The notes beneath the pieces are model-generated. The model saw nothing but the letters and a program-made list of their open reading frames with translations, was not told the DNA's origin and did no database searches. A stretch of 64,000 bases of DNA, taken from contig CASEGL010000007.1 in NCBI GenBank assembly GCA_949287525.1, forward strand, positions 1 through 64,000, written 5' to 3'. The translations under genes and the position numbers were made by a program. Source of the stretch: an uncultured Rikenellaceae bacterium (GTDB lineage: Bacteria > Bacteroidota > Bacteroidia > Bacteroidales > Rikenellaceae). Shown piece after piece: positions 35,913-45,041 of the stretch; positions within the stretch are counted from its first letter, which is position 1; each line of letters begins with the position of its first letter.

Positions 35913-36060
35913 CTCATTTTTCCGCATCCTCCCCGCCGAAGTGCGTTTTGTATACGATTTGTCACCCTTCCGCAACATCCGCCGCCGCTCCAACGGGAAA
36001 GCGCCGCCCCGCCTCCGGCGAAAAACGGCCGCCGACAGACCGGAAACACGCCGATTGGCT

Positions 36061-36068
36061 TATCTTTG
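36061..36068 (+). promoter_or_regulatory. -7 element of the thiamine/menaquinone operon
   Basis: TATCTTTG, 33 bases upstream of the first ATG of the operon. The leader would be only about 25 nt, which leaves no room for a TPP riboswitch. Confidence 0.62.
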
Positions 36069-36100
36069 TCTGTCAGCACAAGGCATCGCCCCGCACCGTC

Positions 36101-36688
36101 ATGAACCTGCTCGAAATCGCCGGCGTCGTCACCGGACTGCTCTACCTCTGGTTTGAATACCGCGCCAGCATCTGGCTGTGGCCGGTCAGCGTCGTGATGC
36201 CCGCCCTCTACCTCTTCGTCTATTACGAATCGGGGTTCTATGCCGACATGGCGATCAACGGCTACTACCTGATCGCCAGTGCCTACGGCTGGATTTCCTG
36301 GAGCAGGCGGCGGAACGATGCCCGGCCGCTCCCCATCTCCCGCACGCCGCGCCGCCTCATCCTGCCGCTGGCCGCCGTCACCGCACTCTGTTTCGCCGTC
36401 ACGGCCTGGCTGCTGATCCGTTTCACGGACAGCACGGTTCCCTTCGGCGACAGTTTCACCACGGCACTCAGCGTAGCCGCCCTGTGGATGCTCTCGCACA
36501 AATATGCCGAGCAGTGGCTGGTGTGGATCGTCGTGGACGTGGCCAGTGCGGGGCTGTACTTCTACAAGGGGCTGTACCCGACCGGCGGCCTCTACCTGCT
36601 CTACGCGCTCGTGGCGGTGGCAGGCTATTTCAAATGGTTGAAACTGATGCGAGAACAAGATGAACGAACCCTTCTACCCGATGCCTGA
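36101..36688 (+). CDS. PnuC-family transporter, probably thiamine (PnuT)
   Basis: A 195-residue membrane protein with about seven hydrophobic segments and the PnuC signature WLWPVSVVMPALYLFVYYESGFYADM plus NGYYLIASAYGW. PnuC proteins facilitate diffusion of unphosphorylated vitamins (nicotinamide riboside, thiamine, riboflavin) that are then trapped by a kinase. The next gene, overlapping by 29 bp, is thiamine pyrophosphokinase, so thiamine is the likely substrate; Bacteroides has a comparable pnuT-tnr3 pair with an outer membrane receptor, which is absent here. Start at 36101 chosen from the promoter and the N-terminal helix. Confidence 0.86.
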   Translation: MNLLEIAGVVTGLLYLWFEYRASIWLWPVSVVMPALYLFVYYESGFYADMAINGYYLIASAYGWISWSRRRNDARPLPISRTPRRLILPLAAVTALCFAVTAWLLIRFTDSTVPFGDSFTTALSVAALWMLSHKYAEQWLVWIVVDVASAGLYFYKGLYPTGGLYLLYALVAVAGYFKWLKLMREQDERTLLPDA

Positions 36689-37328
36689 GGCCGCCTCCCG
36701 ATACGATGCGGTCATCCTCGCCGACGGCGACTATCCCGAAGAGGGCATTCCCGCCGCCGTGCTGCGCAATGCCGGCTACGTGGTCTGCTGCGACGGTGCG
36801 GCCGACCGCTATGCCGCCCACGGAGGCATCCCCGCCGCCATCGTCGGCGACGGCGACTCGGTGAGCCGCGCAACGGCGGAACGGTTTGCCGACCGCTTCG
36901 TACATGTCGGCGAACAGGAGACCAACGACCTCTCCAAGGCCTTCCGCCACTGCCTTGCGCAAGGCTACCGGCGCATCGCTATCCTCGGCGCCACCGGCCG
37001 CCGCGAAGACCACACCCTCGGCAACATCGGCCTGCTGCCCGACTATGTCCGCCAGGCCGACATCCGGATACTCACCCCCTACGGCACGTTCGACGCCATC
37101 CACGGCCGCACGGCATTCGCCGGCTTCGCCCGCCAGCAGGTCTCCGTCTTCACCCTCTCGCCCGCCACGCGGCTGCGCTTCGAGGGGCTGCGCTACCCTG
37201 CTCCCGAAGAGGGGCTGCGCGCCTGGTGGTGCGGCACGCTCAACGAAGCCGAGGGCGACCGCTTCACCATCGATACGGACGGCCCGACCCTTGTCTTCCG
37301 CACCTACGAACCGAAAAACAGCCTGTAA
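36660..37328 (+). CDS. Thiamine pyrophosphokinase
   Basis: A 222-residue enzyme converting thiamine to thiamine pyrophosphate with ATP. Motifs are VCCDGAADRY (Asp that binds metal), IVGDGDSV, QETNDLSKAF (family signature xTD/NxxKA) and ILGATGRREDHTLGN. It overlaps the transporter upstream by 29 bp and its stop overlaps the start of mqnB (TAATG). A start at the second Met (36681) would shorten the first overlap to 8 bp. Confidence 0.92.
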   Translation: MNEPFYPMPEAASRYDAVILADGDYPEEGIPAAVLRNAGYVVCCDGAADRYAAHGGIPAAIVGDGDSVSRATAERFADRFVHVGEQETNDLSKAFRHCLAQGYRRIAILGATGRREDHTLGNIGLLPDYVRQADIRILTPYGTFDAIHGRTAFAGFARQQVSVFTLSPATRLRFEGLRYPAPEEGLRAWWCGTLNEAEGDRFTIDTDGPTLVFRTYEPKNSL

Positions 37329-37948
37329 TGCCGACCTCCACACGCCATATCATCGTACTTGTCCCCACGTGGACCGAAGCGCGTCCCTTCGTGCTGACCC
37401 ACGGCGACACCGTCGAGGTGCGCCGCTGCGGCGTCGGAGCCGTTGCGTGTGCCGAAACCGCCGCCCGCATCATCCGCGAGCGGCACCCCGCCCGACTCGT
37501 GCTGGCCGGCATCGCCGGCGCCTACGACCGCTCTCTGCCCAAAGGCGAGTCGCTGCTGGTCGTACAGGAGAACCTCGCCTCGCTCGGCACGCTGCGCGAG
37601 GGCGCTTTCCACCCCCTCGCCGCACACAACGAAGCCTCCCTCAACTGCTACCGGTGCGAGCTGCCCGACGGTCTCCCCTTCCGGACGACCGTTTCCAACA
37701 CGGTCGAGACGGCAGGCACCCCCTACCGCTCGCCCCTGCTGCCGGCCGCCATCGAGAACATGGAGGGAGCCGGCTTCTTTGCCGTCTGCCGCGCCTGCGG
37801 CGTGCCGTTCGCCGAGCTGCGCTGCATCTCCAACTACGTGGGCGAACCCTTTGCCCAATGGCGTCTCGCCGACGCCGCGGAACGGCTGGCCGACGACCTT
37901 GCCCGCCTGCTGGCATGGCTGCACTCCCGCCCCGTCTCCAACGAATAA
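37328..37948 (+). CDS. mqnB: Futalosine hydrolase
   Basis: A 206-residue nucleoside phosphorylase-fold hydrolase. CGVGAVACAE, LAGIAGAYDRSL, and the substrate stretch IENMEGAGFF with the purine/ribose-binding Met-Glu are the key motifs; ISNYVGEP is the MqnB-type end. It removes the base from futalosine to give dehypoxanthine futalosine in the alternative menaquinone pathway. It is followed 21 bp later by mqnD. Confidence 0.92.
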   Translation: MPTSTRHIIVLVPTWTEARPFVLTHGDTVEVRRCGVGAVACAETAARIIRERHPARLVLAGIAGAYDRSLPKGESLLVVQENLASLGTLREGAFHPLAAHNEASLNCYRCELPDGLPFRTTVSNTVETAGTPYRSPLLPAAIENMEGAGFFAVCRACGVPFAELRCISNYVGEPFAQWRLADAAERLADDLARLLAWLHSRPVSNE

Positions 37949-37969
37949 AACTGTATTTTGCTGCATATC

Positions 37970-38782
37970 ATGACGATCGATCTTTCCATATCGCCCTGTC
38001 CGAACGACACCTTCATGTTCGACGCCCTGCTGCACGGCCGCATCGACACGGAGGGACTCACGTTCGAGGTCACCTTTGCCGACATCGAACAGCTCAACGC
38101 CCGACTGATTGCCCCGGAGGGCAGCCGCCCCGCCGTCAGCAAGGCCAGCTATGCCATCCTGCCGCTCATTGCCGACCGCTACTGCGCCCTGCACAGCGGC
38201 AGCGCGCTGGGACGCGGCAACGGTCCCCTGCTGGTCACCGCCGACGAGGAGGCCTCGACCGACGACTGCGCCATGCGGATCGCCGTTCCGGGGCGCCACA
38301 CGACAGCCAACCTGCTGCTCGAAAGGCTCTACCCCCACCTGGCCGACAAACGCCCCTACCTCTTCTCGGAGATTCCCCACGTTGTGGCACGGGGCGAGTG
38401 CGACGCGGGCGTGCTGATCCACGAAGGCCGCTTCGTGTACAAGAACTACGGACTGCATCTGATGGCCGACCTGGGCGTGGAGTGGGAAAAGCGCACGGGG
38501 CTGCTCCTGCCGCTGGGCGTCATCGTGGCCGACCGCACCCTGCCCGCCGAGGTGCAGGCCGCCGTCGATCGCGTCCTGCGCCGCAGCATCGAATACGCCT
38601 TCGCCCATCCCGACGAAAGCCTGCCCTTCGTCCGCGCCCATGCCCAGGAACTCGACGAACAGGTCATGCGCAACCACATCGACACTTTCGTAAACGCCTT
38701 TTCGATCGACCTCGGCGAGGAGGGATGCCGTGCGGTGTCCAGCCTGCTGGCCATGCAGCCGGAGGCGTTTTTGCGCGCCTGA
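37970..38782 (+). CDS. mqnD: 1,4-dihydroxy-6-naphthoate synthase
   Basis: A 270-residue periplasmic-binding-protein-fold enzyme. The N-terminus ISPCPNDTFMFDAL, SKASYAILP and VPGRHTTANLLL, and IHEGRFVY with the catalytic His, are MqnD signatures. It converts cyclic dehypoxanthine futalosine to dihydroxy-naphthoate. ATG at 37970 is preferred over an in-frame TTG at 37958. Together with mqnB it shows menaquinone is made by the futalosine route. MqnA and MqnC must be elsewhere. Confidence 0.94.
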   Translation: MTIDLSISPCPNDTFMFDALLHGRIDTEGLTFEVTFADIEQLNARLIAPEGSRPAVSKASYAILPLIADRYCALHSGSALGRGNGPLLVTADEEASTDDCAMRIAVPGRHTTANLLLERLYPHLADKRPYLFSEIPHVVARGECDAGVLIHEGRFVYKNYGLHLMADLGVEWEKRTGLLLPLGVIVADRTLPAEVQAAVDRVLRRSIEYAFAHPDESLPFVRAHAQELDEQVMRNHIDTFVNAFSIDLGEEGCRAVSSLLAMQPEAFLRA

Positions 38783-38839
38783 CCCCGCCACGGATCACGA
38801 AACCGCCGGCAACGGTGCGGCGATTCGGCGAATTATGAC

Positions 38840-38847
38840 TACTTTTG
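38840..38847 (+). promoter_or_regulatory. -7 element of RNase P RNA
   Basis: TACTTTTG fits TAnnTTTG and lies 5 bases before the predicted 5' end of the RNA at 38853. No TTTG at the expected -33 position. Confidence 0.65.
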
Positions 38848-38852
38848 CCGAC

Positions 38853-39241
38853 AGGAAAAGCCTGCCGCGGCGTTCCGTCGCTGCCCCGCACGGGGGAGAG
38901 GAAAGTCCGGGCAACACAGAGCGCCGTCCTACCTAACGGGTAGATGTCCGTGAGGGCACGGTTCAAGGTAACAGAGAACGACCGCCTCCGCCGCGTGCGG
39001 AGGCAAGGGTGAAAAGGCGGGGTAAGAGCCCACCGTCCGTCGTGGCGACACGCGGAGCCGTACTACCGACGGGTTGCAAGGCCATGTATACCGACACTTG
39101 AGGGTTGCTCGCCCGCTGTCGGGGGGTAGGCCGCTGGAGCGTGCGGGAGACCGTACGAGTAGATAAATGGCGGAAGCGCGCCGCACCGCGAGGAGCGGAC
39201 GCGTACAGAACCCGGCTTACAGCCGCATGCAGGCTTTTCCT
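38853..39241 (+). ncRNA. rnpB: RNase P RNA (class A)
   Basis: About 389 nt. Helix P1 pairs AGGAAAAGCCTGC at 38853-38865 with GCAGGCTTTTCCT at 39229-39241. The universally conserved blocks are GAGGAAAGTCCGGGC (near 38900), GAAGGTAACAG-like text read here as AAGGTAACAGAGAACGA, and the 3' ACAGAACCCGGCTTACAG (near 39206-39222). It is the catalytic RNA that trims tRNA 5' ends. The T-run right after P1 (39241-39246) makes the terminal helix double as terminator. Confidence 0.96.
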
Positions 39242-39287
39242 TTTTTATTGTCACCCCGCGCCGAAGGGGTCTCCGCTCCGGCGTATC

Positions 39288-40511
39288 ATGCGTACCGCTT
39301 TGGAAACAGACATCCGCATCTCCGATTTCGACTACCCGCTGCCCGACGACCGCATCGCCCGCTTCCCGCTTGAGGAGCGTGACCGGTCGCGCCTGCTGGT
39401 ATGGCGCCGCGGGACGATCGGCGAGACCGTCTTCCGCAACATCCGCAGCCAACTGCCCGACGGCACCCTGCTCGTCTTCAACAATACGAAGGTCATCCGC
39501 GCCCGCATCATCATGCACAAGCCCAGCGGCGCACGGATCGAGATCTTCTGTCTCGAACCGCACGATCCGGCCGACTACGAACGCGCCTTTGCCGTGCGGG
39601 GTCAGTGCCGCTGGCAGTGCATCGTGGGCAACCTCAAGAAATGGAAGGAGGGACCGCTGCAGATCGACTTCGACCACGACGGCCGCCCCTGCCGGCTGGA
39701 GGCATGGCGCGAGGAAACGGTCGGCACGGCTCACGTCGTGCGCTTCGTCTGGGATGCCGACCTCACCTTCGGCCAGCTGCTCGAACACCTCGGACGGATA
39801 CCCATTCCACCCTACCTCGGCCGCGACAGCGAGGAGATCGACAACACCCGCTACCAGACCGTCTATTCGCGTTTCGAGGGGTCGGTGGCCGCTCCGACGG
39901 CGGGACTGCACTTCACCCCCGAGCTGATCGACGCCCTGCGCAGCGACGGCATCGGTACGGCCGAAGTGACCCTCCACGTGGGCGCAGGCACCTTCCTGCC
40001 GGTCAAGACCGACGACCCCACCCGCCACGCCATGCACACGGAACACTTCGAGGTGACGCTCGACACGCTCCGCCGGCTGGCCGCAGCCGTGGCCGAAGGG
40101 CGCATCATCGCCGTCGGCACGACCTCGGTGCGGACGCTCGAATCGCTGCCCGTGCTGGGCTGGCGCGTGCTGACGGAGGGCGATCCGCACACCGAACGGG
40201 TCGTCGGCCAGTGGGAGGCCTACTCCATACCGGCCGGAGAAGACGGCGCACGGCTGATCGGCGCGCTGATCGGCCACATGGAGGCGCACGGCCTCGACCG
40301 GATCCAGACCGCCACGCAGATCATGATCATGCCCGGCTTCACCTACCGCATGATCGTCGGCATGGTGACCAACTTCCACCAGCCCAAAAGCACGCTGCTG
40401 CTGCTCGTGTCGGCCTTCATCGGCGACGCATGGCACGAGGTGTACCGCTATGCGCTCGACAACGGCTTCCGGTTCCTGAGCTACGGCGACAGCTCGCTGC
40501 TGCTCCGTTGA
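39288..40511 (+). CDS. queA: S-adenosylmethionine:tRNA ribosyltransferase-isomerase
   Basis: A 407-residue enzyme that transfers the ribosyl part of SAM to 7-aminomethyl-7-deazaguanine in tRNA, making epoxyqueuosine. Motifs are FDYPLPDDRIARFPLEERDRSRLL, LLVFNNTKVIRAR, AAPTAGLHFT, HVGAGTFLPV, TSVRTLES and NFHQPKSTLL. Start at 39288 (MRTALETD) follows rnpB by 46 bp; upstream in-frame sequence lies inside the RNase P RNA. It is somewhat longer than E. coli QueA because of an insert around residues 90-140. Confidence 0.95.
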   Translation: MRTALETDIRISDFDYPLPDDRIARFPLEERDRSRLLVWRRGTIGETVFRNIRSQLPDGTLLVFNNTKVIRARIIMHKPSGARIEIFCLEPHDPADYERAFAVRGQCRWQCIVGNLKKWKEGPLQIDFDHDGRPCRLEAWREETVGTAHVVRFVWDADLTFGQLLEHLGRIPIPPYLGRDSEEIDNTRYQTVYSRFEGSVAAPTAGLHFTPELIDALRSDGIGTAEVTLHVGAGTFLPVKTDDPTRHAMHTEHFEVTLDTLRRLAAAVAEGRIIAVGTTSVRTLESLPVLGWRVLTEGDPHTERVVGQWEAYSIPAGEDGARLIGALIGHMEAHGLDRIQTATQIMIMPGFTYRMIVGMVTNFHQPKSTLLLLVSAFIGDAWHEVYRYALDNGFRFLSYGDSSLLLR

Positions 40512-40534
40512 GCGGCATCCGCAGGCCGGATCCA

Positions 40535-40566
40535 TTTGGAATCGACACAGAAAAAGAATAATTTTG
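40535..40566 (+). promoter_or_regulatory. Promoter of the NYN protein gene
   Basis: TTTG at 40535-40538, 20 bp spacer, TAATTTTG at 40559-40566. The leader to 40668 would be about 95 nt and is AT-rich. Confidence 0.82.
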
Positions 40567-40667
40567 CACTATTATCCAACACAATTTTACTATTTCTCCT
40601 GCTCCCCCTTGCCTCCGCCCTCCGGCAGCGGAAAAGGAGAGATTAATTACCCAAACACCCATTACAC

Positions 40668-41291
40668 ATGTCAATTGCCAAAGTATGCGTGCTGATCGAC
40701 GGCGGTTTTCTTGAGTCGTCGTTCAAGAAAAACAATCCGGGACAGAATTTCACGTCCGACGACGTCCTGAACGAGGTGCAGCGGACGATCGATGCTGTCC
40801 GCGAAAAAACGGTTCAGGATTCCGAAACGATCGAGGACGTTCTCTACCGCATTTTCTACTACGACTGCCTGCCCTTCGGCGGCACCATCAAAAAGATCGA
40901 CGGCGGCCAGAAAGATTTCTCGATGACACAGGCCTACCGCGACAAGCTCGCCTTTCTCGACGAACTGGCCAAACGCGAACGCGTCGCCCTGCGCATCGGC
41001 CAGCTGGCCTTCACCGGCTGGGCGCCCCAGATCGACTACACGGCCATGCAGCCCACCATCACCGGCTACCGGCCGCTCTTCCGCCAGAAAGGCGTGGACA
41101 TGAAGTTCGGTCTGGACATGGCCTGGCTCGCCACCCGCAAGGTGGTGGACAAGATCGCCCTGATCGCCGGCGACTCGGACTTCATCACCCCCATCAAGTT
41201 CGCCCGCAAAGAGGGTCTGCAGGTCTACCTGAACCACCTGAACAACCCCATCAAGGACGATCTCATCAAGCATTGCGACTTCATCATCTGA
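40668..41291 (+). CDS. NYN domain (LabA/DUF88-type) protein
   Basis: A 207-residue protein of the NYN/PIN-like nuclease superfamily. VLIDGGFLE near the N-terminus holds the first Asp, MKFGLDMAWLA and ALIAGDSDFITPIKFARKEG hold the other acidic residues of the predicted metal site. Such proteins are thought to cleave or bind RNA; this branch is uncharacterised. It has its own promoter and is followed by the YgiQ gene after 62 bp. Confidence 0.86.
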   Translation: MSIAKVCVLIDGGFLESSFKKNNPGQNFTSDDVLNEVQRTIDAVREKTVQDSETIEDVLYRIFYYDCLPFGGTIKKIDGGQKDFSMTQAYRDKLAFLDELAKRERVALRIGQLAFTGWAPQIDYTAMQPTITGYRPLFRQKGVDMKFGLDMAWLATRKVVDKIALIAGDSDFITPIKFARKEGLQVYLNHLNNPIKDDLIKHCDFII

Positions 41292-41353
41292 CACCGCACA
41301 CCCGCCGTCCGGCCGCTCCGACGGGGGGTTTCGCATAACACCACCCCATCGAC

Positions 41354-43255
41354 ATGACTCCGCACGATACGCGCGCATGGTTGCCCACCACCGCCAAAGA
41401 GGTGGAAGCGCTCGGCTGGGACTACCTGGACGTGATCCTTTTCTCCGGCGACGCCTACATCGACCACCCTTCCTTCGGAGCGGCGGTCATCGGCCGCCTG
41501 CTGCAGGCCGAAGGCTACCGCGTGGCCATCGTGCCGCAGCCCAACTGGCGCGACGACCTGCGCGACTTCCGCAAACTGGGCAAGCCGCGCCTCTTCTTCG
41601 GCGTATCGGCCGGCAGCATGGACTCGATGGTGAACCACTACACGGCCAACCTCCGCCTGCGCAGCGACGACGCCTACACGGCCGGCGGCAAGGCGGGATT
41701 CCGCCCCGACCGCGCCGTGACCGTCTATACGCGCATCCTCAAATCGCTCTACCCGAACACGCCCGTCGTGATCGGCGGCATCGAGGCCTCGCTGCGACGG
41801 CTGACCCATTACGATTATTGGAGCGACTCGCTCCACCCCTCGGTGCTGATCGACAGCGGCGCCGACCTGCTGATGTACGGCATGGGCGACAAGTCGATCA
41901 TCGACGTGGCGCGCGCCATGCGCAACGGATTCAATGCCAAGCTGCTGCGCAAGCTGCCGCAGGTGGCCTTCCTCGCCGGCGACGACTATGTGGACCGGCT
42001 CGATCCGGCTCACACCCTGCGGCTGCACTCCTATGAGGAGTGCGTGGCCGACAAGGAGGCCTTTGCCGAGAACTTCGTCCACATCGAGGTGGAGAGCAAC
42101 CGGCTGCGGCAGGAGACGACCCTCGTCGAGCGCACGGGCGACCGGTGGGTGGTGGTCACGCCCCCCTATCCGGCGCTGACCGAAGCCGAGATCGACCGCA
42201 GCTTCGACCTGCCCTACACGCGCCTGCCCCATCCCCGCTACCGCGACCGGGGAACGATTCCCGCCTATGAGATGATCAAGCACTCGGTCAATCTCCACCG
42301 GGGCTGCTTCGGCGGGTGCAGTTTCTGCACCATCTCGGCCCACCAGGGCAAGTTCATCTCCTCGCGCAGCGAGCGGTCGATCCTAGCCGAGGTGGAGAAG
42401 ATCACCCGCATGGAGGACTTCCGGGGCTACCTTTCGGACATCGGCGGCCCCTCGGCCAACATGTACGGCATGGGCGGCCGCGACCGCAACCTCTGCGAAC
42501 GCTGCACGCGCCCCTCGTGCCTCCACCCGAAACCCTGCCCCAACCTCGACAACAGCCACCGGCGGCTGCTCGACCTCTACCGGCGCATCGGCGAGGTCAA
42601 GGGCATCAAGAAGGCCTTTATCGGCAGCGGCATCCGCTACGACCTCTTCGACCGCACCGACGGCGGCGCCTACCTGCGCGAGGTGGTGGTGAACCACACC
42701 TCCGGACGGCTGAAGGTCGCCCCCGAACATACGGAAGACAACGTACTGAAGCTGATGCGCAAGCCCTCGTTCGACCTGTTCCGCGAACTGAACGCCGACT
42801 TCAACCGCATCTGCCGCGAAAACGGACTGAAATACCAGCTGATCCCCTACTTCATATCGAGCCATCCGGGCTGTACGGAGCAGGACATGCAGCACCTGTC
42901 GGAAATCACCCGCTCGCTCAACTTCCGGCTCGAACAGGTGCAGGACCTCACCCCCACGCCGATGACGCTCAGTTCGGTGATGTTCTACACGGGCATGGAT
43001 CCCTACACGAAACGGCCGCTCTACGTCGCACGCACGCAGGAGGAGAAACGCCGCCAGAAGAGCTACTTCTTCCGCGAGGCGGACGGCAGCCTGCGCCGCG
43101 ACCAGCTCGCCCCGCACGGCGCCAAACGCCATGCGGAAAACCTCGCACCGAAACCGCGGCGCACACCGGCCGAGACCGCCGGCCGCCACGGCGAGCCTTC
43201 CGCCCGGCACACCGGCAAGGAGACGGGAAAGCCCCGCTACCGGAAGCAGCGATAG
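41354..43255 (+). CDS. YgiQ family radical SAM protein
   Basis: A 633-residue B12-independent-looking radical SAM protein. An N-terminal UPF0313 domain (LFSGDAYIDHPSFGAAVIGR) is followed by the 4Fe-4S motif Cys318-x3-Cys322-x2-Cys325 in RGCFGGCSFC. A second cysteine cluster (LCERCTRPSCLHPKPCP) lies near residue 380 and may bind another cluster. The last about 60 residues are basic and low-complexity. The reaction is unknown although the family is widespread in anaerobes. Confidence 0.93.
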   Translation: MTPHDTRAWLPTTAKEVEALGWDYLDVILFSGDAYIDHPSFGAAVIGRLLQAEGYRVAIVPQPNWRDDLRDFRKLGKPRLFFGVSAGSMDSMVNHYTANLRLRSDDAYTAGGKAGFRPDRAVTVYTRILKSLYPNTPVVIGGIEASLRRLTHYDYWSDSLHPSVLIDSGADLLMYGMGDKSIIDVARAMRNGFNAKLLRKLPQVAFLAGDDYVDRLDPAHTLRLHSYEECVADKEAFAENFVHIEVESNRLRQETTLVERTGDRWVVVTPPYPALTEAEIDRSFDLPYTRLPHPRYRDRGTIPAYEMIKHSVNLHRGCFGGCSFCTISAHQGKFISSRSERSILAEVEKITRMEDFRGYLSDIGGPSANMYGMGGRDRNLCERCTRPSCLHPKPCPNLDNSHRRLLDLYRRIGEVKGIKKAFIGSGIRYDLFDRTDGGAYLREVVVNHTSGRLKVAPEHTEDNVLKLMRKPSFDLFRELNADFNRICRENGLKYQLIPYFISSHPGCTEQDMQHLSEITRSLNFRLEQVQDLTPTPMTLSSVMFYTGMDPYTKRPLYVARTQEEKRRQKSYFFREADGSLRRDQLAPHGAKRHAENLAPKPRRTPAETAGRHGEPSARHTGKETGKPRYRKQR

Positions 43256-43438
43256 CCGGCTTCCACCCTTCTCCCGCACCCCATGCCAGGTAGCCGCGCC
43301 ACCTATTGGCAGCCCTTATGCAGACATCGGGGCTTATCAGAAAAACGTCTCGCGGTCATGCAGCTGACTGCCAGCGAACCGCTTCCGGCAACCGCTCTGC
43401 CGTCCGCCATTCGCCGTGCATAGTCACCGGCTTTTTGC

Positions 43439-43446
43439 TATCTTTA
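43439..43446 (+). promoter_or_regulatory. Weak -7 element before dnaB
   Basis: TATCTTTA, one mismatch from the -7 consensus, 28 bases upstream of the dnaB ATG. The other 180 bases between YgiQ and dnaB hold nothing I recognise. Confidence 0.42.
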
Positions 43447-43474
43447 CACTCCGAATCTTTCCAAACGCACCATC

Positions 43475-45028
43475 ATGGCAAAAAGTTATACCCCCAATCA
43501 GAATAACCGCCAAGCCTTTGAGACGCTGACAGATGCCCCCTCGACGCTGCCGCCCCAGGCCGTCGAGCTGGAGGAGGCCGTGCTGGGCGCCCTCATGCTG
43601 GAGGGCGACAGCATCACGACGGTACAGGAGTTCCTGACCGCCGACGCCTTCTACCTCGACACGCACCGTACCATCTACCGTGCCATCGAGGAGCTTGCCT
43701 CCGAGAACAAGCCGATCGACCTGCTGACCGTCACCGAGAAGCTCAAGAAGCTCAAGAAGCTGAAAGAGGTCGGCGGCGCCCCCTTCCTGGCCCAGCTCAC
43801 CCAGAAGGTGGCCTCGGCAATGAACATCGAGTTCCACGCCACCATCATCGCCCAGAAATATGTCCAGCGCGAACTGATCCGCGCCTCGACCGAGATCCAG
43901 AAACGCTCCTACGACGAGAGTTCAGACGTGACCGACCTGATCGACTTCGCCGAGTCGGAGATTTTCAAGGTATCGGAAGGGCATGTCAAGCGCGACGTCC
44001 AGAACGCCAGCGTCATCTTCGACAAGGCCATGAAGGCGATCGAGGAGGCGCACGCCAAAGGCGGCACCATGAACGGCGTCCCCACCGGCTTCACCCACCT
44101 GGACAAGCTGACGCTCGGCTGGCAGCCCTCCGACCTGATTATCATCGCGGCCCGACCCTCGATGGGCAAGACGGCCTTCGTGCTGTCGATGGCGCGCAAC
44201 ATGGCCATCGACTACGAAAAGCCGGTCGCCATCTTCTCGCTGGAGATGAGCGCCGTGCAGCTGATGATGCGTCTGATCGTGGCCGAGTCGGGACTCTCGT
44301 CGGCCGACATCCGCAGCGGCAAACTGACCACCGAGCAGTGGCGCCACCTGGAACAGACCACCCGTGCGCTGCCGGCCGCCCCGCTCTTCATCGACGACAC
44401 CCCGGCGCTCTCCATCTACGAGCTGCGCTCCAAGGCACGCCGTCTGAAGGCCCAGCACGACATCCAGATCCTCATCATCGACTACCTGCAGCTCATGACG
44501 GGCGACGTGAACAGCCGCGGCAACCGCGAGCAGGAGGTCGCCTCCATCTCGCGCGGATTGAAGTCGATCGCCAAGGAGCTGAACATCCCGATCATCGCCC
44601 TCTCGCAGCTGAACCGTTCGATCGAGTCGCGTTCGGGTCTCAAGCGGCCCCAGCTCTCCGACCTGCGTGAGTCGGGAGCCATCGAGCAGGATGCCGACAT
44701 CGTGGCCTTCATCCACCGTCCCGAATACTTCGGCTTCACGCAGGACGAGGACGGCAACCCCACGGCCGGCATGGCCGAGATCATTCTGGCCAAGCACCGT
44801 AACGGCGCCACCGACACCGTGCGGCTCCGGTTCCGCAAGGAGCAGGCCCGCTTCCTCGACTACGACGACGAGGCCGGCGGCGACTCGTTTATCGAAAGCA
44901 GCATGAACGACGACTTCGGCTCGTCGCTCTCGGCCGCCGGAGCAGCCGATTTCGACACCGGATTCGGTGCGGACGGCGGTTCGTTCGGCCGTCCGATGAA
45001 GACCTTCGACGAAGAGAGTCCGTTCTAA
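43475..45028 (+). CDS. dnaB: Replicative DNA helicase DnaB
   Basis: A 517-residue hexameric helicase. The N-terminal domain (PPQAVELEEAVLGALML) binds primase; the RecA-like core has Walker A ARPSMGKTAF, Walker B LIIDYLQLM, the LSQLNRSIESR sensor block and DIVAFIHRPEYF. A Gly/Ser/Asp-rich C-terminal tail is typical for the phylum. It unwinds DNA ahead of the replisome. YifB follows 13 bp downstream. Confidence 0.97.
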   Translation: MAKSYTPNQNNRQAFETLTDAPSTLPPQAVELEEAVLGALMLEGDSITTVQEFLTADAFYLDTHRTIYRAIEELASENKPIDLLTVTEKLKKLKKLKEVGGAPFLAQLTQKVASAMNIEFHATIIAQKYVQRELIRASTEIQKRSYDESSDVTDLIDFAESEIFKVSEGHVKRDVQNASVIFDKAMKAIEEAHAKGGTMNGVPTGFTHLDKLTLGWQPSDLIIIAARPSMGKTAFVLSMARNMAIDYEKPVAIFSLEMSAVQLMMRLIVAESGLSSADIRSGKLTTEQWRHLEQTTRALPAAPLFIDDTPALSIYELRSKARRLKAQHDIQILIIDYLQLMTGDVNSRGNREQEVASISRGLKSIAKELNIPIIALSQLNRSIESRSGLKRPQLSDLRESGAIEQDADIVAFIHRPEYFGFTQDEDGNPTAGMAEIILAKHRNGATDTVRLRFRKEQARFLDYDDEAGGDSFIESSMNDDFGSSLSAAGAADFDTGFGADGGSFGRPMKTFDEESPF

Positions 45029-45041
45029 CCCCGTTCCGCCC

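Noticed and set aside
35837..36100. Possible TPP riboswitch before the thiamine transporter gene
   Set aside because: No CTGAGA or ACCTGA/GG-type THI-box text, and the implied leader is only about 25 nt.
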